Positions 8,373 through 13,973 of a stretch of 13,973 nt of DNA are shown piece by piece. Source of the stretch: an uncultured Allomuricauda sp. (GTDB lineage Bacteria; Bacteroidota; Bacteroidia; Flavobacteriales; Flavobacteriaceae); assembly GCA_937911965.1 (NCBI GenBank), contig CALDPL010000439.1, positions 1-13,973 of the forward strand, written 5' to 3'. The translations under genes were made by a program, and so were the position numbers. The notes below the pieces were generated by a model, which made no database searches, had not been told where the DNA came from, and worked only from the letters and a program-made list of their open reading frames with translations. Within the stretch, counting starts at the first letter, position 1. Every line of letters begins with the position of its first letter.

Positions 8373-8441
8373 CCCGGGTCAATGGTATGATTTCGAAGGC
8401 ACAAATTAGTCCTTCCAAATCCTGTACAACATTGGCCCGGG
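8373..8441. repeat. Nested stem-loop between the PUL and the SRAP gene
   Basis: The outer 12-bp arms CCCGGGTCAATG (8373-8384) and CATTGGCCCGGG (8430-8441) pair with one T-G wobble around a 45-nt loop. Inside, GAAGG (8395-8399) pairs with CCTTC (8411-8415). It starts 17 nt after the glycosidase stop. There is no clear U-tract, so the options are a factor-dependent terminator, an mRNA-end stabilizer or a dispersed repeat. Confidence 0.45.
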
Positions 8442-8545
8442 TTCAATATTATTTGGTCCAAAGCCCGTGAGGATCTGGATAAGTGTGCTTTCTTTGTAAA
8501 ACATCTGGAAGAACAGGAATTCCATTCTGTAAAATTCAATCCAAT

Positions 8546-9298
8546 ATGTGCTATAACACCAGACAGTCCCGGATGAAAAAAGAATTGGAGAAAATCCTCT
8601 CCGTTAAGGCCATGTACGGGGATGAATCCTCCGAGTTGGAACTCATTTATTTCCATGCCAATGGATGGGCGCATCCCATAATGTGGGCCATCATGCAGGA
8701 GGAACCCGAATTTCTATTGCCCAATATGTGGGGCATCATGCCCTCCAATCAAAGGCAGCGGGATTATTTGGAATATTTCAAGAACCCCAGGACCTTCGGG
8801 GGGCTCAATGCACAACTTTTCGATCATTTCATTTACAAACCCTCCTGGAAAAACCGGCGATGTCTGATCCCGGTGGACGGATTCTTCGAACCCCACAATA
8901 CACGGGTAAAGGTCAAGGGAAAGGATTTCAAGGTCCCCTTTTACTTCAAAATGAAGGATGACAGTCCCTTGTACCTGGCCGGAATCTATACCAATACCGT
9001 TGATGGCCGCAGGACCTTTACCGTGCTTACTAAAGAAGCCACTCCCCTATTTGGACTGATCCACAATGAAAAGAAAAGAAGGCCCGTGATCATCCCCAGG
9101 GGAAACTTGGACGCTTGGTTGTCCCCAAAAAACAAGGAATCGGATGTAATGGAGCTCCTTTCGAACGATCTGTGGGAAGGGGAACTCAGCACCTATCCGG
9201 TGAGCCGAGATCTTTACAGCAGAAAGATGGACACCAATTATCCCGAAATCATCGAGCGGGTGGATTACCCGGAAGTTTCCATTGATTTCGGGAATTGA
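8546..9298 (+). CDS. SRAP-domain protein (HMCES/YedK family), abasic-site DNA-protein crosslink sensor
   Basis: This 250-aa protein belongs to the family that binds abasic sites in single-stranded DNA and shields them through a covalent crosslink to Cys2. I set the start at the ATG at 8546, giving Met-Cys-Tyr-Asn-Thr, because removal of Met must expose Cys2. The reading frame is open further upstream, but a longer product would bury the catalytic Cys. Other active-site residues fit YedK in order and spacing: Asn88 (GLNAQLFD), Glu115 (RRCLIPVDGFFEP) and His173 (GLIHN). The usual RMP after the histidine is replaced by KKRRPVII, a mild divergence. At 250 aa it is slightly longer than E. coli YedK. 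It lies alone, 189 bp after the PUL, and shows no link to it. Older annotations may call it an SOS response-associated peptidase. Confidence 0.93.
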   Translation: MCYNTRQSRMKKELEKILSVKAMYGDESSELELIYFHANGWAHPIMWAIMQEEPEFLLPNMWGIMPSNQRQRDYLEYFKNPRTFGGLNAQLFDHFIYKPSWKNRRCLIPVDGFFEPHNTRVKVKGKDFKVPFYFKMKDDSPLYLAGIYTNTVDGRRTFTVLTKEATPLFGLIHNEKKRRPVIIPRGNLDAWLSPKNKESDVMELLSNDLWEGELSTYPVSRDLYSRKMDTNYPEIIERVDYPEVSIDFGN

Positions 9299-9352
9299 GA
9301 TGCAATCCCCTACCTTGTTCAATGAATTAAAGGGCTCAATAACAGCCTAATG

Positions 9353-9518
9353 AAAATGGAATCGGCACACCATATCATCCCATGTATACAAGATTTCCAC
9401 CCATCTATATAAAGCGGTCGCGATTTGGCCCCCTCTTATCCTAGTTTTGGCACGAATTGAAAAAAAGTTCCAACCAAAAAACTATGACATGAATGTAAAA
9501 TTCTTTTATTGCCTATTG
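9353..9518 (+). repeat. Duplicated promoter and signal-peptide segment, copy A
   Basis: About 165 bp upstream of and into the first collagen-like lipoprotein gene align with 11352-11519. The last 32 nt (9487-9518), covering the start codon and the first 30 coding bases, are identical. Block TATATAAAGCGGTC (9406-9419) is also identical. Confidence 0.8.
9442..9449 (+). promoter_or_regulatory. TAnnTTTG promoter element of collagen-like lipoprotein A
   Basis: TAGTTTTG is an exact consensus match lying 39 nt before the ATG at 9489. The identical octamer sits at nearly the same distance before paralog B. The candidate -33 TTTG at 9424-9427 is close (14-nt spacing), so the upstream half is less certain. 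Confidence 0.6.
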
Positions 9519-10040
9519 TTTGTTTTCGGTCTTGGCCTCACTGCCTGCTCCGACGGAGAGGACGGTATTGACGGTATTGACGGTATTGACGGCGAACAGG
9601 GGCCACAGGGTCCGCAGGGACCTGCAGGGGAGTCGGGAAATGCCAACGTACTGCTCTATGAATTTGGCTCATATACCTTTACGGACGAATTGAATTTACA
9701 GTTGACCGTGTCCCAGGAAACCGTGGACAACAGTATGATTCTCGTGTATTACAATCCTGGAAACGAAGTGCCAACTGCTTGGTTCCCTTCTCCAGGTCTC
9801 GGATCGAATGGCCATTACATGACCCGATATTTTATCTATCGACTCAATTCCGAAGAATATAGATTGGGTATAAGGGTCCTTACGCCTGATGGTTCCCTAC
9901 CCTATGGAATCCCTTTGACCTTTAGAAAGATCAAGGTTGTTTTTGCGGAGGCTTCAACCGTACTGGCAGCACAGGCGGAAGGGCAACTGGAATTGGGGGA
10001 TTACCAGCAGGTCAAAGAGTTTTATGGGTTGGTGGATTGA
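9489..10040 (+). CDS. Collagen-like repeat lipoprotein A
   Basis: This 183-aa predicted lipoprotein has a signal peptide with lipobox LTA-Cys20. Ten Gly-X-Y triplets follow (residues 23-52): acidic GED and GID units, then GEQ, GPQ, GPQ, GPA, GES, GNA. The remaining about 130 residues look beta-rich, with the pattern NSMILVYYNPGNEVPTAWFP, then RYFIYRL and FRKIKVVFAE. Proteins with this layout are common and uncharacterised in Flavobacteriia, and many end in a similar 'ILVYY...LPY...IPG' domain. The start at 9489 gives the lipoprotein signal and matches paralog B exactly; the in-frame TTG at 9447 lies inside the promoter. The paralog is at 11490-12068. A surface or periplasmic structural or adhesive role is a guess. 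Whether so short a Gly-X-Y run forms a triple helix is unknown, and the enzyme-modified prolines of animal collagen are not expected. Confidence 0.8.
   Translation: MNVKFFYCLLFVFGLGLTACSDGEDGIDGIDGIDGEQGPQGPQGPAGESGNANVLLYEFGSYTFTDELNLQLTVSQETVDNSMILVYYNPGNEVPTAWFPSPGLGSNGHYMTRYFIYRLNSEEYRLGIRVLTPDGSLPYGIPLTFRKIKVVFAEASTVLAAQAEGQLELGDYQQVKEFYGLVD
9561..9592 (+). repeat. In-frame 9-bp tandem repeat (GACGGTATT) in lipoprotein A
   Basis: Three perfect copies plus a partial fourth encode the Asp-Gly-Ile units. Gain or loss of a copy would keep the reading frame and only change the length of the collagen-like rod. Confidence 0.85.
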
Positions 10041-10071
10041 GTCAAATATACCAAGATTAGATAACCAAACG

Positions 10072-10103
10072 TGGGCGCTTTTCCCTTATAGGAAATACGC
10101 CCA
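10072..10103 (+). terminator. Hairpin after collagen-like lipoprotein A
   Basis: TGGGCG (10072-10077) pairs with CGCCCA (10098-10103). An inner stem TTTCC/GGAAA (10080-10084 and 10091-10095) closes a 6-nt loop across a 2x2 internal loop. It lies 32 nt after the stop. The downstream U-tract is poor (TCCCATTTATACTTT), so termination is plausible but not certain. Confidence 0.45.
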
Positions 10104-10255
10104 TCCCATTTATACTTTGGTATCGATCGAAGACAATTTCCACAGAGGTAAAACCGATACCCCCCTTTTTTCCCGCCTCGGTACAAAAAACAAACAATAA
10201 TTCCAGTACCAACGCAAAGACCCCGATACAAACCCAGATTTTAGCATGTGAAATT

Positions 10256-10786
10256 TTAGGGCTTGGGGAACATGGACAGAAGTTCCATCACTACCCCTAT
10301 ATCCTCCTCTTGATAGATATTGTACAGATCATCTTCGTCGATGAAGGATTCTTCACAAAGTACAGCAAGACAAATATAGCTGTGGGCATCTTTGGCCAGA
10401 AGCGCTGAGGAATCCCCCAATCGATTCCGGTTGGTCGAACAGATCGGGTTCTCACAAAATTCAAACCTTTGATAGCAGGTACAGGGTGGCAATTCCACCC
10501 TTTGGGGGAACAACAATCCCAATGTGATCTTGTCGAATACGGCTCGATTGCGGTCCAACACCTTCCAGTCCCAGTACTCCTCAAATTCTTTGATCAGCTC
10601 ATAAGACCAATTTATGTTTTGATTTGAGGACACGTATTTAAAGGGCAGTGAACTTTTAAAAAAATTCAGTTCCATGGCCGTGAAGGGGTACAGTTCGGCC
10701 ACACATTCCTGAATGAACAACAGTTCTTCAATCTCTTGCCGATCGGCCCATTCGTTCGATTCGTTCCATTCATCCATTGGCTCCAT
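10256..10786 (-). CDS. Uncharacterised acidic protein with WDW motif and clustered cysteines
   Basis: I do not recognise this 176-aa protein. It has no signal peptide or membrane helix. The N-terminus is very acidic and Trp-rich (DEWNESNEWADRQEIEELLF). Residues 53-80 carry SSNQNINWS, ELIKEFEEYWDW and a following Leu-x-x-Asn. This resembles one unit of a 'LSxNxxIxWSxELIxxYxxxWDWxxLSxN' repeat seen in uncharacterised bacterial proteins. Cys102, Cys104, Cys111 and Cys116 form a C-x-C-x6-C-x4-C cluster that could bind a metal. The tail is acidic (FIDEDDLYNIYQEED). The ATG at 10786 lies 10 nt after the stop of the KTSC lipoprotein gene, so the two are probably translationally coupled. A TTG at 10795 would add three residues and almost abut the previous stop. 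The protein is probably cytoplasmic; its function is unknown. Confidence 0.7.
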   Translation of the reverse strand: MEPMDEWNESNEWADRQEIEELLFIQECVAELYPFTAMELNFFKSSLPFKYVSSNQNINWSYELIKEFEEYWDWKVLDRNRAVFDKITLGLLFPQRVELPPCTCYQRFEFCENPICSTNRNRLGDSSALLAKDAHSYICLAVLCEESFIDEDDLYNIYQEEDIGVVMELLSMFPKP

Positions 10787-10796
10787 ATTCTGCAAG

Positions 10797-11177
10797 TCAA
10801 TGAAGTTGAAGTTGATATCGCCCCTTTATGTGCCGATTGTAATAACTCCCAAAAGAATTGGCGTTTTTGAAGCCCTCCCATTCCTCCATGGGCATCCCTT
10901 GGTGCAGGTACCTTTGGGAATCCGTGGCCAATACCATAAACCCATACCCATCACCACAACTGTGATAGCTGGCCGTTCGAATCCAGGAACTCCGGGAGGT
11001 GTCGACCCGATCATTGATGGGAAAAGCGGCCTGCTCTACCCTGAGAAGCCCTTCCCCATATGAAGGAAAACTTGAGGGAAGTTGGGAGCAATCCATGCCT
11101 GCACAAGAAATTGAAATGCCCAATAATAGGCACCAATACGCGTGTTTTAGGGACAGGATGGAATTGAAATATGACAT
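10797..11177 (-). CDS. KTSC-domain lipoprotein
   Basis: This 126-aa protein has a hydrophobic N-terminus ending in SIS-Cys25, a plausible though imperfect lipobox. A second Cys follows at 30. Residues about 63-124 match the KTSC domain, named after the C-terminus of some lysyl-tRNA synthetases. The features seen are SSWIRTASY at the start, a central Tyr90-Leu-His where the family usually has YxY, a WEGFKNA helix, and the family ending FGSYYNRHIKGRY. KTSC domains have been suggested to bind RNA, but none has a settled function that I know of. A secreted, lipid-anchored copy would not meet cytoplasmic RNA, so a different role is likely here. An SCGDG motif before the core adds a further Cys (74). 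It is the first gene of a - strand pair with the WDW/Cys protein. The domain call is good and the export call is moderate. Confidence 0.78.
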   Translation of the reverse strand: MSYFNSILSLKHAYWCLLLGISISCAGMDCSQLPSSFPSYGEGLLRVEQAAFPINDRVDTSRSSWIRTASYHSCGDGYGFMVLATDSQRYLHQGMPMEEWEGFKNANSFGSYYNRHIKGRYQLQLH

Positions 11178-11243
11178 CTAAACCAGGTGTTGGATAAAAG
11201 GGTCAAACAAGTTAAGGTTTTTTACCAAGTCAATTGGAATTTA

Positions 11244-11319
11244 CAAAGTGTCCAAAATCAAAATAGAGAATCTACCGGTAGTGGAATGTTTTGTCGTCCT
11301 ATGGGTTCGGGACACTTTG
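11244..11319. repeat. Inverted repeat CAAAGTGTCC / GGACACTTTG enclosing a palindrome
   Basis: Perfect 10-bp arms (11244-11253 and 11310-11319) are 56 nt apart. Between them is a perfect 10-bp palindrome, CTACCGGTAG (11272-11281). It sits upstream of the KTSC operon. It could be an operator pair, a structured leader or a remnant of a small mobile repeat. Confidence 0.45.
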
Positions 11320-11351
11320 GTCTGTTTTGGGGCTCCATTTATGGTTCAACC

Positions 11352-11519
11352 AAAAAGGAATCAATACATTATATCATTCCATATATACAAAAATCTCATC
11401 CAAATATATAAAGCGGTCAAAATCTTGATTCGGGTTGTCCTAGTTTTGGAACTAAGTGAAAAAAATGTTCCAACAAAAAAAACTATAACATGAATGTAAA
11501 ATTCTTTTATTGCCTATTG
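11352..11519 (+). repeat. Duplicated promoter and signal-peptide segment, copy B
   Basis: Aligns with 9353-9518. It has the identical block TATATAAAGCGGTC (11405-11418), the identical core CCTAGTTTTGG, and 32 identical bases (11488-11519) around the start codon. Confidence 0.8.
11441..11448 (+). promoter_or_regulatory. TAnnTTTG promoter element of collagen-like lipoprotein B
   Basis: TAGTTTTG, the same octamer as in copy A, lies 41 nt before the ATG. Conservation of this octamer within a diverged upstream region supports its function. Confidence 0.6.
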
Positions 11520-12068
11520 ATTGTTTTCAGCCTTTGCTTCACCGCCTGCTCCGATGGTGAAGACGGAATCGATGGTGTTGATGGTATTGACGGAATAGAT
11601 GGTGTTGATGGTGTTGACGGAATGGATGGGGCACAAGGTCCGCAGGGACCTGCCGGCTCGGCCAATGTCATCTACAGCAATTGGTTGTCCTTTCAACAGG
11701 CGCAACGGGATACCCTTGTCGATGGGAGCAACCTAAAAGTTAATCATATTCCTGCTCCAACACTGACACAGAACCATATTGACCGTGGGGCCATTTTGGT
11801 GTATTGGCGCTATCTGAACACTGTAATCCAATTGCCCTACACCTCGGATGCAGGCTCTGGCTCTGGTCCAGATAAAACCAGTACTATAAGTTTTATACCC
11901 AAACCAGGGAAGCTCTATATCACCCGATATACCCATGACAATACCGCTTCCGTTGGATTTGGAACTATAAACTTTCGTTATATAATCATCCCAGGGGGGA
12001 TGCAGGGCAGTTTGGAGAACATTGATCTTAATGATTTTGAGGCCGTAAAAGCGGCACTGAATCTTTAG
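11490..12068 (+). CDS. Collagen-like repeat lipoprotein B
   Basis: This 192-aa predicted lipoprotein is a paralog of the one at 9489-10040. The first ten residues are the same (MNVKFFYCLL) and the lipobox is FTA-Cys20. Twelve Gly-X-Y triplets run over residues 23-58: GED, seven GID/GVD/GMD units, GAQ, GPQ, GPA, GSA. The C-terminal domain begins ANVIYSNWLSF and includes RGAILVYWRYLNTVIQLPY, KLYITRYTHD and FRYIIIPGG, the usual pattern of this Bacteroidota lipoprotein group. Compared with copy A, this mature domain is strongly diverged, although the order of motifs is kept and both end in a similar 'D-[YF]-x-x-VK' helix. It probably sits in the outer membrane or at the cell surface; the ligand or partner is unknown. 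Confidence 0.82.
   Translation: MNVKFFYCLLIVFSLCFTACSDGEDGIDGVDGIDGIDGVDGVDGMDGAQGPQGPAGSANVIYSNWLSFQQAQRDTLVDGSNLKVNHIPAPTLTQNHIDRGAILVYWRYLNTVIQLPYTSDAGSGSGPDKTSTISFIPKPGKLYITRYTHDNTASVGFGTINFRYIIIPGGMQGSLENIDLNDFEAVKAALNL
11565..11627 (+). repeat. Degenerate 9-bp tandem repeat in lipoprotein B
   Basis: Seven 9-nt units of the form GGN-[AG]TN-GAY encode Gly-Ile/Val/Met-Asp. The unit length keeps the frame. The copies differ more from one another than in lipoprotein A, so this array is probably older or slips less. Confidence 0.85.
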
Positions 12069-12257
12069 GATTTCGCCAAGGTCATTGGAATGAGCCCCTT
12101 TTTGAATCGGGCCGATGCCAGCCTTTAACGGAATCCTTTGCACAAAACATGAAGTGCCGACCTCCCTTTTTGTGTTCACGTTCCATTAATTTGATTTATA
12201 TTGGTCCATGGGCATGGCATGGCAAACGGTTATAGGCACTCCAGGGTCCAAGCAGTC

Positions 12258-13037
12258 ATGAAAAGAAAAAGGAAAATCCAGGAGGAACTCCTCAATACAC
12301 TTCTAAATTCCAAGCTGGAAGAGCTTTCAGAGGCTGAAAGGGACAAACACATAGTTTTTTTTCTGGATGAAATAAAAAGCATGCGGGATGAAATAAATTG
12401 GAGGGTAAAAATGGCCTATACCGGAAGCTTGATATTCTTGAGTGCCATCACCTTCACCATATCGATTTTTTTTCAAGAGGAAGGTTATGCGCTGACCCAG
12501 ATGAGGGACAATCCCGACTCCTTTACCATTGTCACCATGATAGCGGTTTTGGCCGTTTCAGCATGGGCAGGGGTCCAGAATGCCAACCATCTTATCGAAA
12601 AACGGATAGAACTATATAGCCTGGAATTGATAAAGGCCGTAAAACTTCTTTCCAAACACCCGCACGCATCCTGGCTCGGTTTTCTATATGGAAATTCCTT
12701 CTTCAAAAACAAAATCAAGACATCCATAGCAAAATATCTGAATGCTTCAATTGGGTTCTTTATTTATTTCCTGCCCAACTTGGTGGCCATTTCCCTGCTT
12801 TGGTTCCTCTATCAGAACGGAAAGGTGGAGGATTATATATTCTGGGTGGCCCTGGTCACATTTTTCGTTGTCGTGGCTGCGGGAAGCACCTTCATGTTCT
12901 TCCTCTACGTGCACAAGGTCAATGCGAAATTTACCGACTTCTACAATGAAGAGATGCGGTCCTATTTTCAACAAACCAATGAAGAACTGATAAAATCCAG
13001 GGAGACGACAGAAAAGGGAGACCTAATGGACGTTTAA
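12258..13037 (+). CDS. Uncharacterised four-helix inner membrane protein
   Basis: I do not recognise this 259-aa protein. The N-terminus (MKRKRKIQEELLNTLLNSKLEELSEAERDK without gaps in charge) is a basic start followed by a probable amphipathic or coiled-coil helix to about residue 50. Four membrane helices follow at about 53-72, 89-107, 164-185 and 194-218, with a helical soluble loop (about 108-160) between pairs two and three. A charged cytoplasmic-looking tail closes it (about 220-259). With both ends and the large loop on the same side, the arrangement is two hairpins. I prefer the ATG at 12258 because it gives the basic n-region; in-frame starts at 12219 (ATG) and 12201 (TTG) are possible. 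Its stop codon overlaps that of the convergent phosphodiesterase gene. Sensor, channel and scaffold roles are all possible, and none is supported by a motif. Confidence 0.75.
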   Translation: MKRKRKIQEELLNTLLNSKLEELSEAERDKHIVFFLDEIKSMRDEINWRVKMAYTGSLIFLSAITFTISIFFQEEGYALTQMRDNPDSFTIVTMIAVLAVSAWAGVQNANHLIEKRIELYSLELIKAVKLLSKHPHASWLGFLYGNSFFKNKIKTSIAKYLNASIGFFIYFLPNLVAISLLWFLYQNGKVEDYIFWVALVTFFVVVAAGSTFMFFLYVHKVNAKFTDFYNEEMRSYFQQTNEELIKSRETTEKGDLMDV

Positions 13038-13915
13038 TCCTTCAACACTTCCCCGACCAATAAATGGTTGTCGGATATGATCCCGTCCGCACCAAGATTG
13101 ATGGCCTTTGCAATCTTTTTCTTCTCGTTCAAGGTGAATACACAAACGGTCAAGTTTTTTTGGTGCAATTCCTCGGCTTTGGACCTATTTAGGTACAAAT
13201 AATACAAATTCACGGACCTGACGCCCTCCAAGGGGGCAAAATATCCAAACCTCAAACTTCTGTCAAAGTATATCGGAAGTATATTGGACCAACCAAACAC
13301 CAATTGGTGGCATGGAATATCGGAACGTTTTTGCAGTATCTCCTTAAGGTATGTGGTTTCAAAGGATTGGACAATGACCCAGTCCCCGGCATTGTTGTCA
13401 TCAATGCATTCCAATACCCTTTGGACCAGCTTCCCATAAATCCCTTTTTTGGGCCATTTGAGTTCAATCAATACTTTGGACCTTCCATTGACCAATTTGA
13501 GAACCTGGTCAAGGGTCGGGATTCTTTCATGCCCTTGGGCCCCGGCAAACGAATGGGCCACGTTCAGGGACTTGATCTCATCATAGTTTAGATTGCCGAC
13601 CTCCGCATCCCTTCCCGTGGTCCTTTTAAAGTTGGAATCATGGACCACTATGATCGAATCATCCTTGGACAGGTGGACATCCAGTTCGATCATTTGGGCA
13701 TTTTCATCCAGGGCCCTTTGGAAGGCTGACATGGTGTTTTCAGGTAAGGTTTGCGAGGAACCCCGATGGGCAATGGCCACAACATCCCTGGCCAACGGTT
13801 TTTTTGGTGTACTGTCCTGCAATGAAAAGTTGATATAGGGAATCAGCACGGTCAAAACAAGAAAAAACACCAAAGTCAAAGTCATGCCCAAGAAGATTTT
13901 TTTTAAAACTTTCAT
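13034..13915 (-). CDS. Membrane-anchored glycerophosphodiester phosphodiesterase (GDPD family)
   Basis: This 293-aa enzyme would hydrolyse glycerophosphodiesters, released from phospholipid breakdown, to glycerol-3-phosphate and an alcohol. An uncleaved anchor or signal helix spans about residues 5-28, so the catalytic domain probably faces the periplasm. The GDPD signature is complete: AHRG (His50, Arg51), PENT (Glu59, Asn60), IELDV (Glu77, Asp79), VHD (His92), and LIELKWP (Glu151) late in the barrel. The ending GADGIISDNH matches the usual 'G-x-D-G-[IV]-x-[TS]-D'. The acidic residues at 77, 79 and 151 are the expected metal ligands. Its length is normal for the short bacterial form with an added anchor. 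It is monocistronic here, convergent with the four-helix protein and overlapping it by 4 bp. Substrate choice within the family cannot be read. Confidence 0.93.
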   Translation of the reverse strand: MKVLKKIFLGMTLTLVFFLVLTVLIPYINFSLQDSTPKKPLARDVVAIAHRGSSQTLPENTMSAFQRALDENAQMIELDVHLSKDDSIIVVHDSNFKRTTGRDAEVGNLNYDEIKSLNVAHSFAGAQGHERIPTLDQVLKLVNGRSKVLIELKWPKKGIYGKLVQRVLECIDDNNAGDWVIVQSFETTYLKEILQKRSDIPCHQLVFGWSNILPIYFDRSLRFGYFAPLEGVRSVNLYYLYLNRSKAEELHQKNLTVCVFTLNEKKKIAKAINLGADGIISDNHLLVGEVLKD

Positions 13916-13958
13916 TCCAATTTAACAAATTAGGGATAGGTGCAAATTGCAACGACAA

Positions 13959-13966
13959 CAAATCTA
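13959..13966 (-). promoter_or_regulatory. TAnnTTTG promoter element of the GDPD gene
   Basis: On the - strand the sequence TAGATTTG is an exact consensus match. It ends 43 nt before the ATG, close to the spacing at the two collagen-like genes. The -33 half would fall at or beyond the window edge and cannot be judged. Confidence 0.5.
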
Positions 13967-13973
13967 GTTATAT

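Larger units (their letters stand above)
11178..11489. other. 312-bp AT-rich divergent intergenic region
   Basis: It lies between the starts of the - strand KTSC operon and the + strand collagen-like lipoprotein B. It holds the inverted repeat at 11244-11319, the duplicated promoter segment of lipoprotein B from 11352, and presumably the KTSC operon promoter, for which no clean TAnnTTTG was found. Two short + strand reading frames here lack family features and overlap the promoter, so I do not call a gene. Confidence 0.6.

Noticed and set aside
8483..8545. Longer N-terminus of the SRAP protein
   Set aside because: The active-site Cys must be residue 2, which fixes the start at 8546.
9447..9488. 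Upstream TTG start for collagen-like lipoprotein A
   Set aside because: It lies in the TAGTTTTG promoter element and would spoil the lipoprotein signal; paralog B confirms the ATG.
9561..9592. Short tandem repeats considered as a CRISPR-like array
   Set aside because: The units are 9 bp, have no spacers and encode in-frame Gly-Ile-Asp triplets.
10153..10182. Possible terminator of the - strand operon (ACCGA/TCGGT stem followed by TTTT on the - strand)
   Set aside because: Only five pairs around a 20-nt loop; too weak to list as a feature.
11187..11493. Two overlapping + strand reading frames of 74 and 81 aa
   Set aside because: They run through the duplicated promoter of lipoprotein B and have no signal peptide or recognisable motif.
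12141..12174. CACAAAA/TTTTGTG inverted repeat after collagen-like lipoprotein B
   Set aside because: A seven-pair A/T-rich stem with a 20-nt loop; not convincing as a terminator.

Overview
The window looks like a chromosomal segment of a marine-type Flavobacteriaceae (Bacteroidota). The evidence is a SusC/SusD pair, lipoproteins with Bacteroidota-style lipoboxes, the absence of Shine-Dalgarno sequences, several TAnnTTTG promoter elements typical of this phylum, and moderate GC with AT-rich intergenic stretches. The genus cannot be fixed from the sequence alone.

Positions 109-8356 form a compact polysaccharide utilization locus (PUL) on the + strand. It starts with a membrane-spanning SusR-like (DUF6377-type) regulator that has a periplasmic helical sensor and a cytoplasmic helix-turn-helix. 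A 273-bp regulatory gap follows, containing two inverted repeats built on the same half-site, TTCCAT. Next come a SusC-like TonB-dependent transporter, a SusD-like glycan-binding lipoprotein and a secreted GH27-like glycosidase with a C-terminal CBM35/CBM6-like module. The last two genes share an identical 15-nt leader just upstream of their starts. The likely logic is that the regulator senses a released oligosaccharide in the periplasm and switches on uptake (SusCD) and cleavage (GH27). The substrate is probably an alpha-linked glycan; an alpha-galactoside or a dextran-like alpha-glucan are the main options.

Positions 8357-9298 hold a nested stem-loop and a SRAP (HMCES/YedK) DNA-protein crosslink repair protein with an intact Cys2 active site. 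Positions 9353-12068 are an accessory-looking block. Two paralogous collagen-like lipoproteins on the + strand share almost identical promoters and signal peptides but have very divergent mature domains. Between them, on the - strand, is a tightly packed two-gene operon of a KTSC-domain lipoprotein and an unrecognised acidic protein with a WDW motif and clustered cysteines.

Positions 12258-13915 contain an unrecognised four-helix membrane protein and, convergent with it and overlapping by the four bases TTAA, a membrane-anchored glycerophosphodiester phosphodiesterase. No tRNA, rRNA, CRISPR array, transposase or integrase was seen.
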